Position numbers and translations under genes: made by a program. Under the pieces are notes generated by a model. The model had not been told where the DNA came from and did not search any database. It was given only the letters and a program-made list of their open reading frames with translations. From Clostridium_AT stratigraminis (lineage in GTDB: Bacteria > Bacillota > Clostridia > Clostridiales > Clostridiaceae): a DNA stretch of 64,000 bases. The DNA is taken from contig NZ_JBJHZZ010000003.1 in the NCBI RefSeq assembly GCF_045310675.1, positions 124,001 to 188,000 of the forward strand. The letters run 5' to 3'. Within the stretch, counting starts at the first letter, position 1; each line of letters opens with the position of its first letter. Positions 1-7,780 of this stretch are shown one piece after another.

Positions 1-1
1 C

Positions 2-772
2 GGTACTATATCCAGATATCACCTCATTAGCCAAAACAGAAAAAAGGTAATCTTAGTCGACCATAATGAAAGAACCCAATCAGTGCACGGTTTAGAAGAT
101 GCAGAGGTTTTAGAAATAATAGACCACCATAGAATTGCTGATATACAAACTGGAAACCCTATTTATTTCAGAAATGAACCAGTTGGCAGTACTTCAACCA
201 TTGTAGCTTCAATATTCTTTGAAAATGGAATCAGACCTTCTAAAAAGGTTGCAGGATTATTATCTGCTGCTATTATATCAGATACCTTACTATTTAAGTC
301 TCCTACTTCTACAAATGTAGATCAATTGATGTTAAAAAGGCTTTCTGAAATAGCATGTATAGATGTTGAAAGTTTCGCTAAGGAAATGTTTAAAGCAGGT
401 ACTTCATTAAAAGGAAGGACTGTAGGAGAAATTTTTCATCAGGACTTTAAAACCTTTACCCTTAATGGATTAAAAATTGGAGTATCTCAAATAAGCACCA
501 TGGATCTTGAGGGCTTCTCAGAAATGAAAAATGACATGCTTAATTTAATGGATAAAAAAGCATTAGAGAACAATTTTGATCTTTTAGTTTTTATGTTAAC
601 AGACATACTAAAAGGCGGATCAGAATTACTAATTGCAGGCGAAGAAAAAGAAATTGTAAACAGAGCCTTTAATGTAAAACTTAACTGCCCAAGTATATAC
701 TTACCAGGAATCTTATCAAGAAAAAAGCAAGTGATTCCTCCAATTACTGCTGCTATAACCTCATTAAAATAA
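2..772 (+). CDS. ppaC: Manganese-dependent inorganic pyrophosphatase (family II), 5' end missing
   Basis: Hydrolyses pyrophosphate to phosphate in the cytoplasm. The frame is open to the left edge, so the N-terminus is outside the window. Visible family II (DHH/DHHA2) marks are VDHNE, the IDHH signature, an AAIISDTLLFKSPT block and a C-terminal SRKKQ substrate-binding motif. The first visible residues (GTISRYHLIS) look like the end of a CBS domain. That suggests the regulated CBS-type enzyme common in clostridia rather than the short PpaC; this is inference because the upstream part is absent. A terminator follows the stop codon directly. Confidence 0.93.
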   Translation, partial: GTISRYHLISQNRKKVILVDHNERTQSVHGLEDAEVLEIIDHHRIADIQTGNPIYFRNEPVGSTSTIVASIFFENGIRPSKKVAGLLSAAIISDTLLFKSPTSTNVDQLMLKRLSEIACIDVESFAKEMFKAGTSLKGRTVGEIFHQDFKTFTLNGLKIGVSQISTMDLEGFSEMKNDMLNLMDKKALENNFDLLVFMLTDILKGGSELLIAGEEKEIVNRAFNVKLNCPSIYLPGILSRKKQVIPPITAAITSLK

Positions 773-803
773 GAAGTGGATAATATCCGCTTCTTATTTT
801 ATT
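771..803. terminator. Bidirectional intrinsic terminator
   Basis: A 12-bp stem (AAGAAGTGGATA against TATCCGCTTCTT, one G-U pair) is followed by TTTTATT. It begins at the pyrophosphatase stop codon and overlaps the 3' end of the convergent membrane-protein gene, so it can serve both. Confidence 0.75.
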
Positions 804-1555
804 AATAAAAAGAAAATTATAAAAATAATTAAGCAAATCCCATAGCCGATACTTAAGTAATCCTTAACACAAACATCATCGATTTTTTTTGAGTATTCTC
901 CATAGCTTTTTAAATAACTAGTATTCTTTGAGCTATAGAGGTAATAAAAATTTACAGACTCCACATATGCTCCTAAAATATCTACATTTAATAAAGGTCT
1001 CATAATGAAATTTACAAAGAAATCCCCCTTAAAATCGATACCATATCTTTTGTTTTTAAAAAGATAGATAATATAAAGAAATACCTCTGCAATAAATGAA
1101 GGTAAAATGGTAAAAATGGTAAATAGAAACTTAAATATAATAAAGTCTTCATCTAATTGATAAACATTGTAAACAAACATATAAATTAAGCTTACTAAAT
1201 TACCAAAAAAAACTATTAAAAGTAATGGAGCTATAAATCCACCAACCATTGATTTTGAAATAATTGAAATGGAGTCGTAAAATTTAACTTTTTCTCTTTG
1301 CCTTAAGTTTTTCTTTTCTGTATTGCTTATATCTATAACTAAGAAGGCAGTTATAAAATTACTAAGCTCAATTATTTTTATTTTGTTTAATAATAAGCAA
1401 ATTAATAAAATTACAATACAATAAATTAACTGCAGCATTATTTTATTTTTAATTACTTTTTCTAAATTAAGGTTAATTCTAACAAATAAATTTTGCCTAT
1501 CAAATTTCCACACTATTATGCTTAAAAAACATCCTAAAACATAACCAATCCCCAT
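794..1555 (-). CDS. Uncharacterised polytopic membrane protein (possibly CbiB/CobD-like)
   Basis: 253 residues, about five to six hydrophobic segments, rich in Ile/Leu/Phe. I do not recognise it with certainty. The central stretch ISKSMVGGFIAPLLLIVFFG, followed by a Tyr/Asn-rich helix, faintly recalls the AENxxDGxxAPLF...G region of adenosylcobinamide-phosphate synthase CbiB, and the later RPLLNVDILGAY could match its PNxG...ALGV segment. Most catalytic-type residues are absent, so a degenerate or repurposed relative is only a hypothesis. It starts 12 nt after a Cys-rich small gene and has a GGGGGG ribosome binding site, so the two probably form one transcript. Confidence 0.6.
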   Translation of the reverse strand: MGIGYVLGCFLSIIVWKFDRQNLFVRINLNLEKVIKNKIMLQLIYCIVILLICLLLNKIKIIELSNFITAFLVIDISNTEKKNLRQREKVKFYDSISIISKSMVGGFIAPLLLIVFFGNLVSLIYMFVYNVYQLDEDFIIFKFLFTIFTILPSFIAEVFLYIIYLFKNKRYGIDFKGDFFVNFIMRPLLNVDILGAYVESVNFYYLYSSKNTSYLKSYGEYSKKIDDVCVKDYLSIGYGICLIIFIIFFLLIK

Positions 1556-1567
1556 GATATTCCCCCA

Positions 1568-1732
1568 TTATTCTTCTATTTCTTCTGCAGGTACAATAGT
1601 AAAATTGATATTTTCATCATAATTATAGGGCATGGACCTCTGCTTTATGCATAAAAAACACCTTGGGTCAAACATCAAGTTACAGCAAGCTCTCATATCT
1701 ATGTCATCATTATAAATATTCATATTTTCCAT
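1568..1732 (-). CDS. Cys-rich small protein, 54 aa, unknown function
   Basis: Starts at ATG with a strong ribosome binding site (GGAGGT, 5 nt spacing). The 54-residue acidic protein has one cysteine cluster, ACCNLMFDPRCFLC, which could bind a metal, and no transmembrane segment. No family is recognised. It lies 12 nt upstream of the membrane-protein gene on the same strand, so a shared transcript is likely. Supported by the ribosome binding site, an ATG start and tight spacing, not by homology. Confidence 0.65.
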   Translation of the reverse strand: MENMNIYNDDIDMRACCNLMFDPRCFLCIKQRSMPYNYDENINFTIVPAEEIEE

Positions 1733-1856
1733 GGCTTACCTCCAATAATAATCTATATAACATTATATGTTTATGTTTAACGGTTTTATGAAATTAAAAA
1801 AAGTTTGAAAAGAATTTAGATATAGCATCTGAAAGATCAGTAAAGCCATTAGAATC

Positions 1857-1890
1857 CAAAAAAAATAATATGTTATAGCAACATATTATT
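1857..1890 (-). terminator. Terminator of the early flagellar operon
   Basis: Read on the minus strand, AATAATATGTT pairs with AACATATTATT around a 5-nt loop and is followed by a run of about eight T. It sits 27 nt after the flgG stop codon and closes the flgB-to-flgG transcript. Confidence 0.8.
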
Positions 1891-1917
1891 TTAGAAACTT
1901 TTATATTATAAATTCAT

Positions 1918-2730
1918 TTACTTAGATCTTAGATTGTTTGTTATACTCCACATTTCATCTGCTGTCTTCATAGCCTTAGAATTCAGTTCAAAAGCTCTTT
2001 GAGCTACTATCATATCTGTCATTTCTTTCCCTAAATCAACATTTGAAAGCTCAAGGAAGCCTTGCCTAATAGTAGTATCATTGACTAAATAAGGCTTTTC
2101 AACAGGAACATCTACCCCATTTATATTTTTAGTAGCTACTGTATAGAGGTTATTTCCAATAGAAATAAGAGAATCTCCGCTTATTACATTATAGAGACTT
2201 ATTTTTCCAACAGCCTTCTCTTCTCCATTGACAGTATTAAAAACAGTTCCATCTTCATTTACTTTAAAGCTATCCTTGGTAAAATGATTATCTACTTGAG
2301 AATTAGTGTTAAAATCAATTATAAGTTTATTTCCATTTTTGTCTACTATATTTCCTTCACCATCAATGTTAAAGCTGCCTGCTCTGGTATAAGCTGTTTT
2401 ATAGGTACCATCTGCATTTTTATCTGGAAGTTGAACCATAAAATAACCTTGTCCATCTATTGCTAAATCAGTTTTTGCATCTGTTTGTGAAAGACTTCCT
2501 TGAGTATTATCCCTTGACCACACGCCTGTTCTTACGCCTGTGCCATTTAAGCTCTCTCTAGAATTAGGATAGCCTACTCTATTTAAGTTTTCATATACTA
2601 AATCTCTAAAACTTACATCAGTCTTCTTATATCCCTCAGTATTTACATTTGCTATATTATTAGATATATTATCTAATTTATCCTGTTCAGCACTCATTCC
2701 ACTTCTACTGTTCCACAATATTCTTAGCAA
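1918..2730 (-). CDS. flgG: Flagellar rod / hook-basal-body protein FlgG (FlhP-type)
   Basis: Distal rod component, exported through the flagellar secretion channel. The N-terminal rod signature is present (NISNNIANVNTEGYKK), then a DGxGYFMVQ block and a C-terminal D0 helix with SNVDLGKEMTDMIVAQRAFELNSK. The 270-residue length fits FlgG. Together with the gene just upstream it matches the flhO-flhP pair of Bacillus, where two FlgF/FlgG-like rod proteins are adjacent. It is the last gene of the early operon. The N-terminus MLRILWNSRSG is slightly unusual, since most family members have LYTAASG there. Confidence 0.92.
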   Translation of the reverse strand: MLRILWNSRSGMSAEQDKLDNISNNIANVNTEGYKKTDVSFRDLVYENLNRVGYPNSRESLNGTGVRTGVWSRDNTQGSLSQTDAKTDLAIDGQGYFMVQLPDKNADGTYKTAYTRAGSFNIDGEGNIVDKNGNKLIIDFNTNSQVDNHFTKDSFKVNEDGTVFNTVNGEEKAVGKISLYNVISGDSLISIGNNLYTVATKNINGVDVPVEKPYLVNDTTIRQGFLELSNVDLGKEMTDMIVAQRAFELNSKAMKTADEMWSITNNLRSK

Positions 2731-2747
2731 CTTTTGCGCCCCCTTTA

Positions 2748-3539
2748 TTAAACCTTTCCAACTTCATTAACAGCCTTGCCAAGAGTTTCATCAATAGACT
2801 GTACCACCTTTTGGTTCGATTCAAAAGTTCTTAACACGGTCATCATATTAACCATTTCATCCAGTACATTTACATTCGACTTTTCTAAGGAGCCCTGGCT
2901 TATTGAAATTTTAGGATTTTGAATCGGGTTTGTTCCTTCATATAGATTGTCTCCAACCTTTTTTAGAGTATTATAATCAGTAAAATCAGCAGCAGCAAGC
3001 TTATAATTTAATCCATTCAAACTAAAGCTGCCATCACTTAACAATTTGATTTCATTACTTCCTGCATTAATTTGGGCTGGAGCCCCAATAGGCTGCCCAT
3101 TAGCATTAACCTCATAAGCAAGCACCTTATCACCGCTATCATTAACTAGAACTCCATCACTATTAACATGGAAGTGTCCATCTCTAGTGTAGTAAGTATT
3201 ATTAACGCCATTTACATTTCTTGATACTGCAAAGAAGCCTCTCCCGTCAACGGCAAAGTCGCTCCATTTATCAGTCTCTTCAAGTAATCCTTGAGTAAAA
3301 CTAGTATTAACTCCATCTATTTCACTTCCAAGGCTTAAAGATCCAATAATATTTCTTTCATTTCTTCCATTAGTAATTTTATCATAATTTTGAATAAGCA
3401 CATCATTAAATTTCTTTATGGCAATATTGTCCCCTTTAAAGCCCACGGTATTTGCGTTAGCCATGTTATTAGTTATAACGTCTTGTTTGGCTTCTTGTGT
3501 TATAAGTCCTGAAACCGCTGTATATAGTGATCTAATCAT
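2748..3539 (-). CDS. flgF: Flagellar rod protein FlgF (FlhO-type)
   Basis: Proximal rod-type protein, 263 residues. The rod/hook N-terminal motif is present (MIRSLYTAVSGL, then NNMANANTVGFK), as is a C-terminal SNVNVLDEMVNMMTVLRTFESNQK coiled segment. The gene is 17 nt upstream of flgG. Its ATG overlaps the stop codon of the small upstream gene as ATGA, so translation is probably coupled. FlgF versus FlgG naming between the two paralogues is by position; both belong to the same family. Confidence 0.88.
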   Translation of the reverse strand: MIRSLYTAVSGLITQEAKQDVITNNMANANTVGFKGDNIAIKKFNDVLIQNYDKITNGRNERNIIGSLSLGSEIDGVNTSFTQGLLEETDKWSDFAVDGRGFFAVSRNVNGVNNTYYTRDGHFHVNSDGVLVNDSGDKVLAYEVNANGQPIGAPAQINAGSNEIKLLSDGSFSLNGLNYKLAAADFTDYNTLKKVGDNLYEGTNPIQNPKISISQGSLEKSNVNVLDEMVNMMTVLRTFESNQKVVQSIDETLGKAVNEVGKV

Positions 3540-3760
3540 TTACTCACATCCTTATTTATTACTTTAAATTCACTAGGATATTCCATACCAAGTGCTCTGG
3601 CCTTATTTTCTATTTCGGTACTGCTTAAGTTGGTATTAATTTTTATAGAAGTCATAACAGCTGTAGCTAAAATTATTCCTATGCCTATACCTAGTAGAAT
3701 TTTTCTATCACTAAAAAATTCAAAAATAGCCTTTATCGTAGATATAATTCTTTTATTAAT
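3536..3760 (-). CDS. Small single-pass membrane protein with no canonical start codon
   Basis: Reading frame of 74 codons between the SwrB-like gene and flgF. It encodes a basic N-terminus (KRIISTIKAIFEFFSDRK), one transmembrane segment (ILLGIGIGIILATAVM) and a tail EIENKARALGMEYPSEFKVI. The composition is plainly protein-like and the stop overlaps the flgF ATG. No ATG, GTG or TTG lies before the membrane segment. The best initiator is ATT at 3760, 9 nt after AGGGG. A -1 frameshift from the overlapping upstream gene (ATA AAA GAA) is the alternative. Small clostridial proteins with such a tail are sometimes labelled MltG-like; I cannot confirm that. Confidence 0.6.
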   Translation of the reverse strand: MNKRIISTIKAIFEFFSDRKILLGIGIGIILATAVMTSIKINTNLSSTEIENKARALGMEYPSEFKVINKDVSK

Positions 3761-4341
3761 AGCACCTCACCCCTGCCTATGCTAAGTTTCTCAGAAATTT
3801 CTTCAATAGAAAGTCCTAATGCTAATAACTTATTAATTTCATCTATTTTTATATTATTACTTAATTCATTATCGTCATTTATTATATTTTCTTTAATATT
3901 ACTTAATTTCTCATTATTATCGATAATTTCAGAATTAAATTCACTTTTGTTTTCTTCTATTATTTTAGTTATTTCGGAAGCTTTATTTTCTTCCATAATT
4001 TTAGATTTATCTATGTTATTTAAATAAATATCATTGCCTTCTTTTATTTCACTTTCAATTGTATCATCTATATGTTCTGCTTTAAAATCTTCTGCCCTAT
4101 TAATAGGCTCATTAATATTCTTGCTGCTATCATAGTCTTCCTTAAGTATAACAATTTCCTTTTGAAGTTCTAATATGGTTTCTGAAAATTCTCTTCTGAT
4201 TTCAGAAAGCTTAATATCAAATTCCTCCATATCTTCTTCGGTATGTATGAATATATTTTTAAAGGAGCTTTTTTCTTTTTTTATAGCTCTTATATTAAAG
4301 ATTATAAGTAGTAACCCAATACCTAATAGAATCAATACCAT
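3733..4341 (-). CDS. SwrB-like (YlxL) flagellar accessory protein
   Basis: 202 residues: an N-terminal membrane anchor (VLILLGIGLLLIIFNI), a long charged Glu/Lys/Asn-rich linker likely to be coiled coil, and a C-terminal helix-turn-helix-like segment (INKLLALGLSIEEISEKLSI, then GRGEVLLIKEL). This architecture and the position immediately after the sigma factor gene match SwrB of Bacillus subtilis, which helps activate flagellar type III export. Identification rests on architecture and synteny; the linker is not conserved. Its 3' end overlaps the next small reading frame by 28 nt. Confidence 0.7.
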   Translation of the reverse strand: MVLILLGIGLLLIIFNIRAIKKEKSSFKNIFIHTEEDMEEFDIKLSEIRREFSETILELQKEIVILKEDYDSSKNINEPINRAEDFKAEHIDDTIESEIKEGNDIYLNNIDKSKIMEENKASEITKIIEENKSEFNSEIIDNNEKLSNIKENIINDDNELSNNIKIDEINKLLALGLSIEEISEKLSIGRGEVLLIKELYLR

Positions 4342-4358
4342 AAAATCACACCTTAAGC

Positions 4359-5084
4359 TTAATTATATTTTAATTTTGAAAGTTCCTTTCTTAAATGAAC
4401 AATAGCTCTGCTGTGAAGCTGACAAACTCTAGATTCTGAAACCTCTAGAACCTTACCTATTTCTTTTAAGGTTAAACTTTCATAATAATATAAAGATAAA
4501 ACAGTTCTATCCTTCTCGTTTAAATTATCTAAAGCCTTTGTTAAATACTCTATTTCTTCTTTTTCCTCTAATAACTTATATGGACTGGGACTTTTTTTAT
4601 CCTCAATAGTTCCCATAAGCTGCATATCATCGTCTTCAGAAAATACCATATCTTCTAACGATACAACAGATAGATAATTAATATAACCTTGAATTTCCTT
4701 AACTTCATCTTTAGTTATATGAAGCTTTTTTGCTATTTCATCATCTGATGGTTCCCTTAATAATTCCATCTGGAGATTTTCCATTGCTGTATTATATTTA
4801 TTTAGCCTATCCATGGCACCTTTCGGGATTGGGCTGTTTCTTCTTAATTCATCAATCATAGCTCCTTTTATCCTAATAGAGGAATAAGTAGAAAATTTCA
4901 TACCTCTGCTTTCATCAAATTTGTTTATGGCATCCATAAGCCCAATCATTCCGTAGCTTACCAAATCCTCGTACTCTACATATTTACTTTTTCCGATTAT
5001 TACCCTTGAAGCGATATATTTAACCAAGGGTATATATTTTAAAACTATTTGTTCTTTTACATCTGTTTTAAGTGCTAAGGCCAT
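4359..5084 (-). CDS. fliA: RNA polymerase sigma factor for flagellar genes (sigma28/SigD)
   Basis: Directs RNA polymerase to late flagellar promoters. Region 2 is visible as YEDLVSYGMIGLMDAINKFD with KFSTYSSIRIKGAMIDELRR. Region 3 includes LREPSDDEIAKKLHI, and region 4 ends with LTLKEIGKVLEVSESRVCQL. The 241-residue length is normal. Its presumed targets here are the TAAA-N15-CGATAAT promoters before flgM and the flagellin paralogue, and a variant before fliC. FlgM, its anti-sigma factor, is encoded at 35.7 kb. It lies near the end of the early operon, as sigD does in Bacillus. Confidence 0.96.
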   Translation of the reverse strand: MALALKTDVKEQIVLKYIPLVKYIASRVIIGKSKYVEYEDLVSYGMIGLMDAINKFDESRGMKFSTYSSIRIKGAMIDELRRNSPIPKGAMDRLNKYNTAMENLQMELLREPSDDEIAKKLHITKDEVKEIQGYINYLSVVSLEDMVFSEDDDMQLMGTIEDKKSPSPYKLLEEKEEIEYLTKALDNLNEKDRTVLSLYYYESLTLKEIGKVLEVSESRVCQLHSRAIVHLRKELSKLKYN

Positions 5085-5126
5085 AGAACTTCCCCCTTTT
5101 AGTAAATACGCTCCTACATTATTTCT

Positions 5127-5759
5127 TTATTTTCCTTTATTCATTTGCTCACGCATAACCTTGAAAATAAACCTTATAAGCTTTTCTCTTTTCCTCTCAT
5201 CTAAATCCGTAAAGCTTACACCGCAGATGCTTTTCTTTTTATCCTCATCTTTATCAATTCTTACAACTTCACCTTTTAAAATCAGTTTCTCATTACCTAA
5301 AGGAATATGAGTCACTATTTTGCTTCCAAGTTTAACTTCCTCACTAAGTTTAATTTTCATTCCGCCGCCGCTTAAATCTATCATAATTGCCTTGAAAGGT
5401 TTTAAAGAAACTGACTTGGTTCTTTCCATAAAGTATTCAATATCACAAATTAAAGGAACCCTGACAAACCTTCTTCTTTGTATTTTTACGACTTCCTTAG
5501 GTATTTCAATTAGTATTAGTGGAATTCTGTCTGTTTGCCTGTCTGTTACAACAGAGTAAAATTTATAAATATCATTTTCAAAGTAGTAAAAAACTTCAAT
5601 CTGTTCACCTATTCTAAGAGGTATATATTTCCCATCCTTTATAGGTATACTTATGTAAATTGATTTATCATCTGTATTTTCAATATTACTTTTGTAATAG
5701 TCATCATTCCACGAAATTTCTAATTTACCATTAATAATAAAGGTTAATCCGTCTAACAT
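5127..5759 (-). CDS. PilZ-domain c-di-GMP receptor (YcgR/MotI-like)
   Basis: 210 residues with the two-part architecture of flagellar brake proteins: an N-terminal YcgR-type beta domain (about 1-90) and a C-terminal PilZ domain (about 95-205). The c-di-GMP motif RxxxR is present in QRRRFVRVP and the second motif in DLSGGGMKI. Such proteins slow or stop the motor when c-di-GMP is high. Position between flhG and fliA agrees with a role in motility control. The partner (stator or FliG) cannot be told from sequence. Confidence 0.88.
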   Translation of the reverse strand: MLDGLTFIINGKLEISWNDDYYKSNIENTDDKSIYISIPIKDGKYIPLRIGEQIEVFYYFENDIYKFYSVVTDRQTDRIPLILIEIPKEVVKIQRRRFVRVPLICDIEYFMERTKSVSLKPFKAIMIDLSGGGMKIKLSEEVKLGSKIVTHIPLGNEKLILKGEVVRIDKDEDKKKSICGVSFTDLDERKREKLIRFIFKVMREQMNKGK

Positions 5760-5772
5760 TATATAAATCTCC

Positions 5773-6627
5773 TTATGAAAAAATACTGAATAGTTTTTTA
5801 AAAAGCCCCTGAACTCCTACCTTTTCTTCTTTTTCATCAGTACCAATTAGTTTTCTTGCAATTGAATTTATATCCTTAGAAGCGTCACAATTGGGATAGG
5901 ATAAAATAAATGGCTGCTGGCTCCTAACGGCTTGTACCAACTTTTTATCTTCTGCTATGCTCCCTAAATACTCAAGATTTATTTTTAAGAAGTTCGTTAC
6001 TGCATTATTATATTTATTATAGGTATGAACGGCTTCTTCTTCATCTAATGCTCTATTTATTACAACCTTAGCTTTATTCTTAATTTTAAAGTGCTTAATT
6101 GCTTTTAATAGACTATAGGCATCAGTTAAGGAAGTAGGTTCCGGGGTAGTTAAGATTATAAGTTCTTCGCAGCATGCAACAAAGCCTAAAACACTTCTAT
6201 TTATACCTGCTCCTGTATCCATAATTATGTAATCTAAGCCCTTAAGGTCCTCAAGCTTCTTAATAAAATTAGCTCTCTGCTTATCAGTAAATTCTTCAAT
6301 TTTTGTAAGTCCTGAACCACCAGGTAAAAGTTTAATTCCACTAGGTCCAGTAACAAGTACATCTTCAATTTCTTTCTCATTAAAGATAACATCAAACACA
6401 TTATATTTAGGTAAAAAGCCCATTAATACATCGTCATTTCCCATTCCTACATCAGCATCAAAAATCATAACCTTTTTCCCCATTAAAGAAAGTGCAATTG
6501 AAAGGTTAACTACAAAATTACTCTTTCCAACTCCCCCCTTGCCAGAGGTTACAGTGATTATTCTGGCTTTATCCATATTTTCATTGTCCGCAGCTAGCTG
6601 CCTTAATCTCTGCGCTTGATCTAACAT
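5773..6627 (-). CDS. flhG: Flagellar number regulator FlhG (YlxH, MinD-like ATPase)
   Basis: MinD/ParA-family ATPase that limits or positions flagellar basal bodies with FlhF. The deviant Walker A motif GKGGVGKS (residues 29-36) carries the signature lysine. FDADVGMGNDDVLMG and the IIMDTGAGI Walker B region follow. The N-terminal MLDQAQRLRQLA is the DQAxxLR activation helix that stimulates FlhF GTPase activity in characterised homologues. The start overlaps the end of flhF by 7 nt. A C-terminal amphipathic tail (GLFKKLFSIFS) probably binds membrane. Confidence 0.94.
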   Translation of the reverse strand: MLDQAQRLRQLAADNENMDKARIITVTSGKGGVGKSNFVVNLSIALSLMGKKVMIFDADVGMGNDDVLMGFLPKYNVFDVIFNEKEIEDVLVTGPSGIKLLPGGSGLTKIEEFTDKQRANFIKKLEDLKGLDYIIMDTGAGINRSVLGFVACCEELIILTTPEPTSLTDAYSLLKAIKHFKIKNKAKVVINRALDEEEAVHTYNKYNNAVTNFLKINLEYLGSIAEDKKLVQAVRSQQPFILSYPNCDASKDINSIARKLIGTDEKEEKVGVQGLFKKLFSIFS

Positions 6628-7780
6628 ATATTAGCCTCTCCCAAAATAAGATTGGAAACTTCATTAGTTGAAATATGCTTAATATCATCTGGTACATTTT
6701 GTCCTGTAGTAATAAAGCTAAGTGGCTTTTTAGCAGCATCTAAAATATTTAAGATAGAGCCATAAGTGCTAGTTTCATCAAGCTTAGTTATTATGACATT
6801 GTTATAACTTAGTACCTTAAAGCCTTCTACTATTGAATTTATATCCTTAGCCTTGGTAGTGCTGCTTATAACTAAATGTATATTCTCTGTATTTACACGT
6901 TCTATAAAGGCCCTAAGCTCAGATATCTGCATAGAATTTTTACTGCTTCTTCCAGTAGTATCTACTAAAATTACATCACAGTTATTTAATTCATCTATAG
7001 CCTTCTCCATCTCTTTTAAAGAAAACACAACTTTAAAAGGAATATTCATAATATCAGCATAGGTTTTTAACTGCTCAACTGCTCCTATTCTGTAAGTATC
7101 AATAGTAATAAGCCCGACCTTTTTCTTTTCTATTAAGGAAAGTCTTCCCGCAAGCTTTGCGATGGTAGTAGTTTTTCCAACGCCTGTAGGTCCAACTAAA
7201 ACTATCCTTCCTTCCATTTTAACCTTTGAAACGGGAATCATAGTTTCTATTGCAAGCTTTACCTTTTGGTCTTCTTCTATTTCCTCATTTATGTCTTTCG
7301 TTTTTGTTATAACTTTTTTTACTAACTTTTCATTTAAATCAGAATCCTCAAGCCTTATTTGAAGTTTTGATCTCTTAGCAGACTTTTCAGGTTTTTTTTC
7401 TATCATATCATTTATAAGGCTTTTCATTTCTTGCATTTCTTTAATTAAATCACTATTATTTATGTTTTCTAAAGGCCTATTATCTTGGAGAACTTTATCT
7501 TTATCTATTGGCTCTTCCTTAGTCATAATATTCTCCTTAGACAAGGATTCACTTTCCGCAGCAAATCTTAATGCTGCTATGCTGTTATTAAGATCTTCTT
7601 CGTTCTTTTTAGCATTTTCAATAGCAGCAGTTACTTCTAATATTTTTTTAGAAAAAAACCTTTAATGCCACCTCGTCTAATTTTCCTTTGGGTTATTATA
7701 ACAGCCTCCTGACCTAGTTCATAACGTATTCTTGTCATAGCTTCATTCATGTTATTAACTAAATACCTTTTTATTATCAT
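6621..7780 (-). CDS. flhF: SRP-type GTPase FlhF, reading frame split by a -1 shift
   Basis: FlhF recruits the first basal-body proteins to the proper site. The GTPase G1 motif GPTGVGKTTTIAK, then DTYRIGAVEQLKTYA and LVDTTGRS are intact in a 307-codon frame (6621-7544). The conserved N-terminus (MIIKRYLVNNMNEAMTRIR, then ELGQEAVIITQRK) lies in another frame from ATG 7780, directly after the flhA stop, and ends at TAG 7637-7639. One -1 shift at the T7/A7 runs joins them into a normal 386-residue FlhF with ...GFFSKKILEVTAAI. An internal start (ATG 7526) also has AAGGAG, 6 nt upstream, so the GTPase part might be made alone. Programmed shift, phase variation, mutation and sequencing error are all open. 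Confidence 0.9.
7637..7674 (-). promoter_or_regulatory. Putative -1 frameshift site inside flhF
   Basis: In zero frame the codons run GGT TTT TTT CTA AAA AAA TAT TAG. They contain the heptamers T_TTT_TTT (7652-7658) and A_AAA_AAA (7643-7649), both of X_XXY_YYZ form, just before the stop codon. A Shine-Dalgarno-like GAGGTGG (7668-7674) ends 9 nt upstream. This resembles the stimulator arrangement of dnaX. A slip at either heptamer enters the FlhF frame. No clear downstream stem-loop was found. The same runs are also natural places for replication slippage. Confidence 0.5.
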
